This document shows positions 45,797 through 53,965 of a stretch of DNA of 64,000 nucleotides, one piece after another; position 1 is the stretch's first letter, and each line of letters begins with the position of its first letter. The stretch comes from Candidatus Rhodoblastus alkanivorans. GTDB taxonomy: Bacteria; Pseudomonadota; Alphaproteobacteria; Rhizobiales; Beijerinckiaceae. Below the pieces are notes generated by a model that had not been told where the DNA came from, did not search any database, and saw only the letters and a program-made list of their open reading frames with translations. The stretch lies in assembly GCF_022760755.1 (NCBI RefSeq), contig NZ_JAIVFP010000001.1:637501-701500 (forward strand), given 5' to 3'. The translations under genes were made by a program, and so were the position numbers.

Positions 45797-46308
45797 AGCG
45801 CAGGCGCTTCCTTCTTGTCCTGCTGGCGGCGCCCTTACTGGCGTCCTGCAAGAGGAACGGCGATGCCGAAGCCATGCCGCCGCCGCGCGAGATCACGGAT
45901 TCGTCGGTCGCCTATTTCTGTGGCATGTCGCTCAACGAACATAATGGTCCGAAAGCGCAGATCTTCATTCGGGATCAGAAAGATCCCTTCTGGTTCTCCA
46001 GCGTGCGCGACGCCTTCGCCTTTCTCAAACTGCCGGAAACGCCCAAGGCGGTGGTGGCGGTCTATGTCAACGACATGGCGAAAGCCAGGAACTGGGACCA
46101 TCCGGGTCCTGGAACCTGGATTGACGCGCACAAGGCCGTTTACGTGATCGACAGCCGCCGCAGCGGCGGAATGAACGCGGCCGAGACGATCCCCTTCGGT
46201 ACCGCCGCCGCCGCGCAACAATTCGTAAAGGCCGAGGGCGGGAAGATCGTTGGTTTCGACGACGTGCCAAGTGATTATGTCCTCGGCTCGAAGACGGGAG
46301 GAAAATGA
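45793..46308 (+). CDS. nosL: NosL, copper chaperone lipoprotein
   Basis: A 171-residue lipoprotein with lipobox LLASC near residue 18. The copper-binding C-x-M (YFCGMSLNEH) lies in the conserved N-terminal block. The rest matches NosL (KDPFWFSSVRDAFAFL, VYVNDMAKARNWDHP, GMNAAETIPFGT). It supplies Cu(I) to NosZ in the periplasm. The stop overlaps nosX. Confidence 0.93.
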   Translation: MKRRRFLLVLLAAPLLASCKRNGDAEAMPPPREITDSSVAYFCGMSLNEHNGPKAQIFIRDQKDPFWFSSVRDAFAFLKLPETPKAVVAVYVNDMAKARNWDHPGPGTWIDAHKAVYVIDSRRSGGMNAAETIPFGTAAAAQQFVKAEGGKIVGFDDVPSDYVLGSKTGGK

Positions 46309-47306
46309 TGCGCTCCACGCGCCGCCGTTTTATCGCCATCGCCGCCGCCGCCGGCGGTCTGCCGCTGCTGCCCTTTGCCGCCGGTTGGGGCGCGCCGTCG
46401 AAAAATCCGCTTTTGCGGTTCTGGTCCGGCGCGGCGCTCGGCGCCGACGCCAGCATGCAGATCCATCATCCCGATCCGGCGGTCGCCGACCGGTTGATCG
46501 CCGCGAGCCTCGCCGAGGTCGGGCGTCTGGAGAAGCAGCTGAGCCTTTACCGGCCGGACAGCGCCATTTCACGCCTCAATCGCGACGGCGTTCTGGACGA
46601 CCCGCCGTTCGACCTGTTGCGGGCTTTGGCGGAAAGTCTTCGTTACGGCGAGATCACCGGCGGCGCCTTTGACGTGACGGTCCAGCCTTTGTGGAATCTT
46701 TACGCGGCGCATTTTTCGCAACCGAACCCTTCGCCGAATGGTCCCTCACAGCGCGAACTGGCGGCGGCGGTGGCGCGAATCGGCCAGGACGCCCTGGACG
46801 TAACGGAAAGCCGCATCAGCCTGACCCGTCCGGCGATGAGCGTCACGCTCAACGGCATAGGCGAAGGCTATGTCACCGATCGCGTCGTGGAGCTGTTGCG
46901 CGCCGGCGGCGTGGAGCACGCCATGGTCAATATGGGCGAAATCTATGCGCTCGGCGCGCGGCCCGCCGGCGGCTCCTGGTCAGTCGGTCTCGAGGACCCG
47001 CGCGCGCCGACGAAAATCACCGAAGAGGTCGCCTTGCAGGATCGCGCGCTCGCGACCTCTGCCGGCTACGGCACGACTTTCGATCCGGCCGGACGTTTCA
47101 ATCATTTGTTCGATCCGCGCAGCGGCCACACGAGCTGGCGCTGGCTTTCGGTTTCGGTGGAGGCCGCGACGGCGACCGAAGCCGACGCGCTTTCAACCGC
47201 CTTCAGTCTGATGCCGGAGGAAGCGACGGCGCCGATCGTCCGCAAGCTTGGGCTGACCGCGCATTTCATCCGCCCCGACGGCTCGCGGCTGACGCAGCGG
47301 GCGTAA
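46305..47306 (+). CDS. nosX: NosX, ApbE-type FMN transferase for NosR
   Basis: A 333-residue ApbE-family flavin transferase with a Tat-like signal (STRRRFIAIAAAAGGLPLL). Family residues are seen in GGAFDVTVQPLWNLY, LNGIGEGYVTDRVVELL, MVNMGEIYALG and FNHLFDPRSGHTS. It attaches FMN to the Thr of NosR. It is the last gene of the nosRZDFYLX operon, and a palindromic element follows. Confidence 0.93.
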   Translation: MMRSTRRRFIAIAAAAGGLPLLPFAAGWGAPSKNPLLRFWSGAALGADASMQIHHPDPAVADRLIAASLAEVGRLEKQLSLYRPDSAISRLNRDGVLDDPPFDLLRALAESLRYGEITGGAFDVTVQPLWNLYAAHFSQPNPSPNGPSQRELAAAVARIGQDALDVTESRISLTRPAMSVTLNGIGEGYVTDRVVELLRAGGVEHAMVNMGEIYALGARPAGGSWSVGLEDPRAPTKITEEVALQDRALATSAGYGTTFDPAGRFNHLFDPRSGHTSWRWLSVSVEAATATEADALSTAFSLMPEEATAPIVRKLGLTAHFIRPDGSRLTQRA

Positions 47307-47330
47307 GGGCGGCGCCGGATAGGCGCTCCG

Positions 47331-47420
47331 TTTGCGCATATTCCCGAAAAGTGGGTCCGGCTTTCGGACGAGAATATGCGCAAAAACGAGAAGCTCGATC
47401 GCGTTCGGCGAACGCGATCG
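47331..47420. repeat. Complex palindromic intergenic element after nosX
   Basis: TTTGCGCATATTC (47331-47343) pairs with GAATATGCGCAAA (47372-47384) around CCGAAA...TTTCGG. Then GATCGCGTTC-GGC-GAACGCGATC (47397-47419) forms a second perfect hairpin. The core GAAAAGTGGG...CCGG...TTTCGG resembles a dispersed intergenic repeat of Rhizobiales genomes. It may end nos transcription. Only one copy is present in the window. Confidence 0.55.
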
Positions 47421-47448
47421 AACGTGCAAAGGATGGGGGAGATGGCGG

Positions 47449-48330
47449 ATGGGCGATACCGGCCAAGTCAATGTTCGGGTGGGTTCCACCGACGATCTGC
47501 TTTCGCTCGCCGAGGCTTTGGAACAGGAGGCCGCCGCGCGCTACCGCAGTCTGGCGGCGCGCATGGCGCGGCAGGGCGACGCCGAGCTGGCGGCGCAATT
47601 CGAGAGCCTGGCCAAAATGGAGGATCGCCACGCGGAGCAGATCGGCGAACGCGGTTTGCGTATGTCGGGTCGCGCGCCCAAGTTCGCCCGCGCGAAATGG
47701 GAGACGCCGCCGGGATATGACGAGGATGAAGCGCGCGGGGCCGAGTTGAGCGCCTATCATGCGCTGGCCTTCGCCGTCCGCAATGAGGAGCGCGCCTTCG
47801 CCTTTTACAGCTATGTCGCCGCCGAAGCGGAAAACGCGGAGATTCGCGCCCTCGCGGAAGAAATGGCGTCCGAGGAATTGCAGCACGCCGCGCTGCTCCG
47901 GCAATTTCGCCGCCGCGCCTTCCGCCAGCAGCGGCCGGCGACGATCGAAACGCCGCAAGATATCGGCGAATTGCGCGCGCTGGCGCGACGCTGGGACGCG
48001 GAAGCCGCCGCCGCCCACGCCGCTCTGGCCGATGCGCTCGACGCCATCGGAGAAACATCCGACGCCCGAATCTTTCGTCGCCTAGCCGAAGACGAGAAAC
48101 TATCCGCCGAAGGCGCCGCGGCGGCGAGGACGCGCACCTTGCGCGGCGCCGCGGATGGCTTGCGGGCGCTGGAAGAAAGCTTCGATCGTTACGCTTCGAT
48201 CGCCGAACGCGCCAAGGATGAGAAAGTCGTGGCCGAGGCGCAAAAGCTCGCCGGCCGGATTGTCGCCCGTCTGGCCTTGGCCGGAGGCGCGCGCAGGAAC
48301 ACACTGTTGATCGGCGAAAAAGGCCCATGA
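47449..48330 (+). CDS. Rubrerythrin/ferritin-like protein
   Basis: A 293-residue all-helical protein of the ferritin-like superfamily from ATG 47449 (MGDTGQVNVRVGSTDDLLSL). Two ferritin-like four-helix units can be seen. Metal-ligand Glu and E-x-x-H pairs are in EALEQEAAARY, KMEDRHAEQI, VRNEERAFAFY and SEELQHAALL. A C-terminal helical repeat lacks a rubredoxin domain. Such proteins handle iron or peroxide. It follows the nos operon after the palindromic element and converges on the LysR gene. Confidence 0.75.
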   Translation: MGDTGQVNVRVGSTDDLLSLAEALEQEAAARYRSLAARMARQGDAELAAQFESLAKMEDRHAEQIGERGLRMSGRAPKFARAKWETPPGYDEDEARGAELSAYHALAFAVRNEERAFAFYSYVAAEAENAEIRALAEEMASEELQHAALLRQFRRRAFRQQRPATIETPQDIGELRALARRWDAEAAAAHAALADALDAIGETSDARIFRRLAEDEKLSAEGAAAARTRTLRGAADGLRALEESFDRYASIAERAKDEKVVAEAQKLAGRIVARLALAGGARRNTLLIGEKGP

Positions 48331-48356
48331 CAACCTGCGACGGGGCCGTCGCCTCA

Positions 48357-49196
48357 TCACCTGACAAAACAATCCCGCAATGACCGGCGAAGCAGATCGA
48401 TCAGCTCTTTGTCTCGCTGAGCGGAGTGAACGATATAGATGGAGTGCGAAAACTCTGGCGCGTCCTCGACGCGCCGCAATCGCCCCTGCGCAAGGTACGG
48501 CTGAACCGATCCTTGACGGAAATAGCCGGCTCCGCCAACGGCGAGCAGGTAGTTACGCGCCAAGGGACCCAGGTTGATCGAAACGGGCGGACTGGGGGGC
48601 GTTGCAGCGGCGGCCGGGTGGTTGGCCAGGAAGGTCGGGCCCCAGTCGACCAGAATATAGTCGTCGGGCTTAAATCCGCCGTCTTCCGCCGTCGTCACCA
48701 GAATCAGTTTCTCTTCGCAAAGCAATTCGGCGACCAGTTCAGAATTTTGCGGCGGATTGTGCAGCACGCCCATATCGAGCGACCCTTTGCGAATTTTTTC
48801 CATCAGGTCCGAGGACGAATCCACTTCGGCGCGAATGGCGATATCAGGCTGGTGATGATGCATCCAGACCAGCCAGTCGGCGAAGTGCGGGTCGGACAGG
48901 CTGAACTCCACACCGACGCTGACGCCTTCGCTGCGGCCGGCCGGCACGGCGATCTGTTGACGGGCGATCTCCCATGTCTGGACAAGATTGTTCGCATGGC
49001 GGAAAAAACGTTCGCCCGCGGCCGTCAGCTTGGCTCCAGCCTTGGTGCGAACGAACAGCGACCGTCCGAGCTGCTCCTCAAGCGTACGAATGCGTGCGCT
49101 GACCGCGGTTTGGGTGATGTTCAGCCTTTCGGCGGCGGCGACGAAGCTGCCGGTCGAAACAACCGCGAGGTAAGTGCGCGCGAGACAGACGTCCAT
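48357..49196 (-). CDS. LysR-family transcriptional regulator
   Basis: A 279-residue LysR regulator from ATG 49196 (MDVCLARTYLAVVSTGSFVA). HTH residues follow (AAERLNITQTAVSARIRTLE) and an LTTR effector domain fills the rest. It converges with the rubrerythrin-like gene. The ligand is unknown; no divergent partner gene marks a target. Confidence 0.85.
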   Translation of the reverse strand: MDVCLARTYLAVVSTGSFVAAAERLNITQTAVSARIRTLEEQLGRSLFVRTKAGAKLTAAGERFFRHANNLVQTWEIARQQIAVPAGRSEGVSVGVEFSLSDPHFADWLVWMHHHQPDIAIRAEVDSSSDLMEKIRKGSLDMGVLHNPPQNSELVAELLCEEKLILVTTAEDGGFKPDDYILVDWGPTFLANHPAAAATPPSPPVSINLGPLARNYLLAVGGAGYFRQGSVQPYLAQGRLRRVEDAPEFSHSIYIVHSAQRDKELIDLLRRSLRDCFVR

Positions 49197-49628
49197 GGAA
49201 CTTCGCCTTTGACGGCCTCCTCGCCGGCTTCGATTGTGTCGCTCTCCGAACGTCCGTGGCGGCAATGCTGTTCCCGCCGTCATGGGACGGCGTTGCTCAG
49301 GCAAAATCACGAAATCCGCGCGGGCTTATTGCTAACCTGAATTCCGCGTGAATCGCACGGAATTCACCTTCAGTCTCGGACAGCCGGAGTCCGTGGATCG
49401 CGCACTCGTGTTTCGACCGTCCAACGTCGCCAGAATTCACCACTTGGCGCTCCAAATCGTTGTTGCGGAGCAATGAACGCGAAATTGGTCCGCAGGACGC
49501 CAACGAATAGGCTAAATCCAGAATGACACGCTTTGGCGCCCCGCTATGAACCAGCTTGCTGACTATTTCGACGACTGGCGCGCTTTGCGCTCCGTTCCAC
49601 CAAGGTTGGGACGCCGCCCCGATGCTGA
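49197..49628. other. Gap without a recognisable gene
   Basis: About 430 bp between the LysR start and the hypothetical protein end at 49629. It should include the LysR promoter. Nothing else is recognised. Confidence 0.45.
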
Positions 49629-50003
49629 TCAGCGGCCTGACTCGCCGCTTTTTTTCGGTAACTTAAAGGCGCGGCCAATCACGAAGACGGTTGTGCTTTC
49701 GCCATTGACGGCGAAAGCACGAACCTCAAACGCCTGGCGCTCGGTATCGTCGGCGCGTCCGGCTCGCGCCACCAGGTAACACCGTCCCGGATCCCGAAGA
49801 GGCGCGCCCATGACAAACGACTCCACAATGAGTTCCTGGCGCGCCAACCGCAGCCAACGCCGGTCGCCGGACGCCATCATTTGCATGTGAGCCAATGTTC
49901 GTACGTCGCTTGCCCTTTCACAGAGCGCCTTGATCTCCGATCCACCAAGGCGTTCGCTTTCCAGCCATTTGCTTTCGGCCATCGCTGGCGCCGTCGCCAA
50001 CAA
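49629..50003 (-). CDS. Hypothetical exported protein, start uncertain
   Basis: A frame of about 124 codons whose N-terminus looks like the end of a signal peptide (LLLLATAPAMAESKW, cleavage after AMA). No ATG or GTG start lies in frame upstream, where the leader would need to begin, so TTG or a frameshift near 50050 is implied. The mature part is basic and has two Cys. No family recognised. Confidence 0.4.
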   Translation of the reverse strand: MLATAPAMAESKWLESERLGGSEIKALCERASDVRTLAHMQMMASGDRRWLRLARQELIVESFVMGAPLRDPGRCYLVARAGRADDTERQAFEVRAFAVNGESTTVFVIGRAFKLPKKSGESGR

Positions 50004-50258
50004 GAGCAGCGCGACTATAGAGCTTGGCCTCTGCTTTGTCCCCGCTCCTCTGGGGGGCGCGCATCATTATCCGCCTCCCATGCGGCGTCCTTGATGAGGG
50101 TTAAGCCCGGCGGATTGGCGCACGACGTCTTCGGGTTTGTGCGTCGGTTCGGTCCAGCCCGTCTGCGGAAATGGCGAAAGTCCGCAGCGTGCTGCGCGCG
50201 GAAGTTCTTGGCGCGAAGCGCCAGCAGCGCCGCAGTCGGGATACGGCGACCGCGCGCG

Positions 50259-50621
50259 TCATTCAGCGAGAAGGTCGCGCAGGACGACAGCTTGGTTATG
50301 AAGCTCGTCGCGCGCCGCGAAGATAAGCGTGTGGCGGCGCTCCCGCACCCTTTCCCGGAGGTCTTTCACGAGATCGGATCGCTGCGATAGCTCGTCCAAA
50401 TAGCATCGGCGGAATTCATCCCAGCGATTTGGATCATGCCCGAACCATCGCCGCAATTCATCGCTGGGGGCGAGTTCCTTCAGCCATAGATCGATCGCGG
50501 CCTCGTCCTTGCGCAGACCGCGCGGCCAAAGACGATCGACCAGGATTCGTACACCATCCTCGGAGGAGGGGGGGTCATAGGCGCGCTTGAGGCGCAAATC
50601 GGAAATTTCCCTTGCCGTCAT
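50259..50621 (-). CDS. DUF488 family protein
   Basis: A 120-residue protein from ATG 50621 (MTAREISDLRLKRAYDPPSS). The family signature is ILVDRLWPRGLRKDEAAIDLW, with APSDELRRWFGHDPNRWDEF and the Cys of RRCYLDEL in the middle. DUF488 proteins are common beside nitrosative-stress genes; function unknown. Confidence 0.85.
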   Translation of the reverse strand: MTAREISDLRLKRAYDPPSSEDGVRILVDRLWPRGLRKDEAAIDLWLKELAPSDELRRWFGHDPNRWDEFRRCYLDELSQRSDLVKDLRERVRERRHTLIFAARDELHNQAVVLRDLLAE

Positions 50622-50654
50622 GATCGCCATCCGCCGCTGAAGCGCGGGCGCCAA

Positions 50655-51245
50655 TTATTCGACGGATTGGAGAAGCTCGGCCGCCTTTTTCCGGAAGACG
50701 ACGCGCGTCTTTTCCTCCTGGCCGGCGCGTGGCGCGACCCAGGCGAATTGACGCAACAGCGATTTCAATCCACGCACGCAATTATATCGCGCCGCGATGG
50801 CCGCCGCCGGTTTGTCGCAAGCCTCGGCGCGAACGAATTCTCCCATGCGTCGGATGCAGATTCCGAGGCAGTCTTGAGGCGCTTCCACCTGTCCGCAGGC
50901 GGAGCAGAGCCAGATCGTCATGCGCTCGTCCTCCGACGTCGTGGGTGCGGGCAGGTCCATGACGTCGCGATCCAGCGCGCCGAGCAATTTTCGCGCGCGC
51001 TCCCGCAGCGCGCGATATTCGCTGGCAAGATCGTTCGCGCTCGCCGTGAGCGTGGCGACGGCGCGAGCCAATTCGCTCAGGCGCGCCGTCTGTTCGTCGA
51101 TCTCGTCGCGCCCTTCGAGAAGATCGGCGTAATCCTGCGCGTCGACGACTTCCAGCCTCTTGAAATCGCACGCGCCGACGCAGGCCTCCCCATTGCCCAT
51201 GGCGCCGCAGCCGATGCATCGCCACATGACGAGCGCAGTCTCCAT
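50655..51245 (-). CDS. Hypothetical protein with two zinc-ribbon-like Cys clusters
   Basis: A 196-residue protein with a duplicated pattern C-x2-C-x8-C-x3-C, at [17 protein letters not shown] near residue 10 and [17 protein letters not shown] near residue 114. They are separated by a coiled-coil-like Glu/Arg/Ala stretch (about residues 45-95). It probably binds two metals. It is divergent from fdxA across the dyad pair at 51518-51587. No family name recognised. Confidence 0.6.
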   Translation of the reverse strand: METALVMWRCIGCGAMGNGEACVGACDFKRLEVVDAQDYADLLEGRDEIDEQTARLSELARAVATLTASANDLASEYRALRERARKLLGALDRDVMDLPAPTTSEDERMTIWLCSACGQVEAPQDCLGICIRRMGEFVRAEACDKPAAAIAARYNCVRGLKSLLRQFAWVAPRAGQEEKTRVVFRKKAAELLQSVE

Positions 51246-51517
51246 GGCGCTACCTTCTGTTTCATGAAAGAGGGCTTTTCGCGCCGCGCAGCGACGCCCC
51301 GAAACGCGGCGACATATCGGGCTCTTCTCCCAGCGTCGATGTTAGAAACAGAATTATCATATCGACGTCAATTTCGTTTTTCGTCGAAGCGTTTTCGCAC
51401 GGATCGCCCCAATGCCTGCGACGCCTTTTGCTGTTTTCGGGGTTTGGCGGGAACAACAGCCGATCGGACTATCATCACTGGCGCGCCTGTCAACGGCGCG
51501 CGCGCCATCGCCGCCGC

Positions 51518-51587
51518 AAAAAGAGATATTTTCCATATTGCTTTTTGCGCATCCCCTGCATAAAGAGATATTACAAATCGCTCTTTA
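51518..51587. promoter_or_regulatory. Two dyad operators upstream of fdxA
   Basis: Site 1, AAAAAGAGATAT-N5-ATATTGCTTTTT (51518-51546), and site 2, TAAAGAGATAT-N5-ATCGCTCTTTA (51561-51587), share the arm AAAGAGATATT and the 5-nt centre. A third half-site, AAAAGGGATATT, lies before the NsrR-like gene at 52689-52700. An Rrf2-type regulator is a likely binder, since nsrR is 1.2 kb away. Binding is inference. Confidence 0.5.
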
Positions 51588-51631
51588 TAGGAGCGCGAAC
51601 GGAAACGCCGGAATCTCGAAAAGGAAAGGCG

Positions 51632-51970
51632 ATGGCCCATGTCGTCACCGACAATTGCATCAAATGCAAATATATGGATTGCGTCGAGGTCTGCCCGGTC
51701 GACTGCTTCTATGTCGGCGAAAACATGCTCGTCATCCATCCGGACGAATGCATCGACTGCGGCGTCTGCGTGCCCGAATGTCCGGCGGAGGCGATCTTTC
51801 AGGACACGGACGACCAGGTCGAGTCGCATTGGTTGGATCATAACCGGAAATATGCGGAATCATGGCCAAATATCCTCCGAAAGGGCCTGACGCCCCCGGA
51901 CGCGGACGAATGGAACGGCGCGCCCAGCAAATTGGCCGAGCATTTCAGCCCGAAGCCGGGGGACGGCTGA
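51632..51970 (+). CDS. fdxA: 7Fe ferredoxin (FdxA type)
   Basis: A 112-residue ferredoxin from ATG 51632 behind a GGAAAGG stretch. [3Fe-4S] and [4Fe-4S] ligands are visible in [17 protein letters not shown] and [12 protein letters not shown]. The C-terminal extension ([17 protein letters not shown]) is typical of the Azotobacter FdI/FdxA type of 107-112 residues. Two dyads upstream suggest regulation by redox or NO. Confidence 0.93.
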   Translation: MAHVVTDNCIKCKYMDCVEVCPVDCFYVGENMLVIHPDECIDCGVCVPECPAEAIFQDTDDQVESHWLDHNRKYAESWPNILRKGLTPPDADEWNGAPSKLAEHFSPKPGDG

Positions 51971-52292
51971 CGCGGTCATAGCGCCGCGTCGCTTGTCGAT
52001 CAGGCTTCAAAGCGCCGCCAGAGGTGCGCGCCCTGCGTCGGAACATCCGTTTGGGGTTTTCGAAATATTTGGCGTGTCAGAATGAAATTGGTTCGATCAT
52101 CGTATCGTCAAGGTCGGGACTCCGCCACCCTTGCGGCCGCCGACCTACCGCTGGACGCCCTGCGGAAGCTCGCCGACCGCGGGAGAGGTCCTAGGCCTGC
52201 CGCTTCGCCTTGCGCCGCGGCGCCCCGATGGAGGCTGACTGCGTCCGCGCCATAAATTTGCCGTCGGCGCAAAAAAAACAAGGAGGTTCGAA
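51971..52292. other. Gap without a recognisable gene
   Basis: About 320 bp between fdxA and the AhpD-like gene. It ends with a run of eight A and GGAGG (52280-52284), the ribosome site of the next gene. No other feature was recognised. Confidence 0.45.
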
Positions 52293-52640
52293 ATGGCCGA
52301 GACCCTTTATCCTGAATCGACGCGCGAACTGTCCGAGAAGAGAAGGGCGCTCGCGCCCGAGACCGAAAAAGCGTTCCAGGCGTTCAGTCGTCAGGTCTTC
52401 GCCGACGGCGCGCTGCCCGCAAAGACCAAACAGCTGATCGCCGTCGCGGTCGCGCATGTCACGCAATGCCCCTATTGCATCAAGGGCCACACCAAGGCGG
52501 CGCTTCGCCACGGCGCCACGCGCGAGGAATTGATGGAGGCGATCTGGGTCGCGGCGGAGATGCGCGCCGGCGGCGCCTATGCGCATAGCGCCCTTTCCTT
52601 GGCGGCGATGGACGCGGCGGATCGACCGCGATCGCCTTGA
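52293..52640 (+). CDS. AhpD-like carboxymuconolactone decarboxylase family protein
   Basis: A 115-residue protein with the AhpD/CMD redox motif C-x2-C-x3-H as CPYCIKGHTKAALRHGA (Cys pair near residue 62). GGAGG lies 8 bp before ATG 52293. Such proteins reduce peroxide or nitrosative-stress products with dithiol partners. It lies between fdxA and the NsrR-like gene, consistent with a stress-response cluster. Confidence 0.85.
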   Translation: MAETLYPESTRELSEKRRALAPETEKAFQAFSRQVFADGALPAKTKQLIAVAVAHVTQCPYCIKGHTKAALRHGATREELMEAIWVAAEMRAGGAYAHSALSLAAMDAADRPRSP

Positions 52641-52688
52641 ACAAGGGCGTCGTTGCGCAACGGCCGTCCAGGATCCCGACAGGCTTGC

Positions 52689-52715
52689 AAAAGGGATATT
52701 GCTCGGATATCTTTT
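52689..52715. promoter_or_regulatory. Rrf2-type half-site upstream of nsrR
   Basis: AAAAGGGATATT (52689-52700) followed by GGATATCTTTT (52705-52715) is an imperfect dyad 64 bp upstream of nsrR. It shares the half-site AAARGGATATT with the two fdxA dyads, which suggests autoregulation. Confidence 0.45.
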
Positions 52716-52778
52716 CGCTGCGCGTCGCGCCGACGAACGGCCTGCCGGTCTCAGTCGCGCCTTTTGGGCGGAGCATTT

Positions 52779-53207
52779 ATGCGGCTGATGGGATTTACCG
52801 ACTTCGCTCTACGGTTGCTGATGTATGCGGCGGCGCAAGAGGGCCGTTTGATCACGATCGAAGAAACGGCCGATATTTTCAAAATATCGCGGGGCCATCT
52901 CAAGAAGGTCGCTTACGCCCTGACGCGCGCGGGTTATCTGAAAGCGGTGCGTGGGCGTTCGGGAGGCCTGACCCTGGCGCAGGCGCCGAATATGATCCGG
53001 CTGGGCGAGGTCATCCACCTGACCGAACCGGATTTCGCCATGGTCGAATGTTTCGCCCCCGGCAATGAATGTGTCATCACGCGCTGTTGCCGGATGCGGG
53101 GCATCCTTCACGAGGGCCTCGACGCGTTTCACGCCGTTCTCGACAAATATACGCTGGCGGATCTCGTGCTCCGGCCCAAGGATTTCGGCGTCCGACCCGC
53201 CACGTGA
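52779..53207 (+). CDS. nsrR: NsrR-like Rrf2-family NO-sensing repressor
   Basis: A 142-residue Rrf2 protein. HTH region: MRLMGFTDFALRLLMYAAAQ and IEETADIFKISRGHLKKVAY. The wing is AVRGRSGGLTLA. Four Cys for an iron-sulfur cluster lie in ECFAPGNECVITRCCRMRG. NsrR represses NO-detoxification genes and is released when NO reaches the cluster. The neighbours fdxA, CMD, DUF488 and ric fit that regulon. The name rests on sequence pattern and context. Confidence 0.8.
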   Translation: MRLMGFTDFALRLLMYAAAQEGRLITIEETADIFKISRGHLKKVAYALTRAGYLKAVRGRSGGLTLAQAPNMIRLGEVIHLTEPDFAMVECFAPGNECVITRCCRMRGILHEGLDAFHAVLDKYTLADLVLRPKDFGVRPAT

Positions 53208-53427
53208 CAACGCACCTCGGCGGTCGCCGCCACTGCCGAAGCGCAACGATGACAGCGGCTGGCGGTTGAGGCCGGTGGGACGACGGAAAGCAATCGACGC
53301 CAACGGCGCGGTTATTCGGCTTTTGTCGAGGCATCCGCCTGATGCGACAGGGTTGAGGATCAGACGGCGACCCGCTCGGGTTGACAAATCCCAGACGCCG
53401 GACAGCCGAATATGCTAAGCTGCGCCC

Positions 53428-53886
53428 ATGACGACCGTTGTGAAAGCTGCCGGCGCCGCGTCTCTCGTCGCATCGAATTTGGTGCGAAAGCGGCGGGGCA
53501 ATCATCAATTGCGCGCCGCGAGGCTGTGTTATGGTCACCTCGCCGGGCGGCTCGGCGTCGGAATCGCCGATCTGCCTTGCGCGAGCGGGCGGATCGTGAT
53601 CGGCGAGGGCGTTTGCGAGGTGACAGCAGAGGGCGAATCCTTCTTCGCTGAACTCGGGATCGATGTGCGCGCCCAGGCCCGTCAACGGCGCGCTCTGTGC
53701 CGTTCCTGTCTCGATGTGACCGAGCGTCGCCCGCATATTGGCGGCGCCGTTGGCGCGGCCCTGGCGCAACGTCTTCTGGAGCAGAAGTTGCCTCAGCCGA
53801 TCGACGACTCGCGCGGCCTGGCCGTCACAGCGGCCGGCCGTTGGCGCTTGAGAAAAATTTTTGGGCCGGGCCTCTTTGCGGACTAA
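53428..53886 (+). pseudogene. ArsR-like regulator, C-terminal half
   Basis: About 152 codons; from LRAARLCYGHLAGRLGVGIA on they match the C-terminal part of an ArsR-type regulator family, including RALCRSCLDVTERRPHIGGA and the ending LTAAGRWRLRKIF-like. The N-terminal HTH of about 90 residues is missing; the first 25 codons look like the start of the truncated part. Probably inactive. Confidence 0.5.
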
Positions 53887-53965
53887 GATCGGGCGGCCGA
53901 CGAATAGATGTCGATAAAACATCGTCGGCGACCCGCCAACCTGTTTGCAACATTACGGCGGCCAA

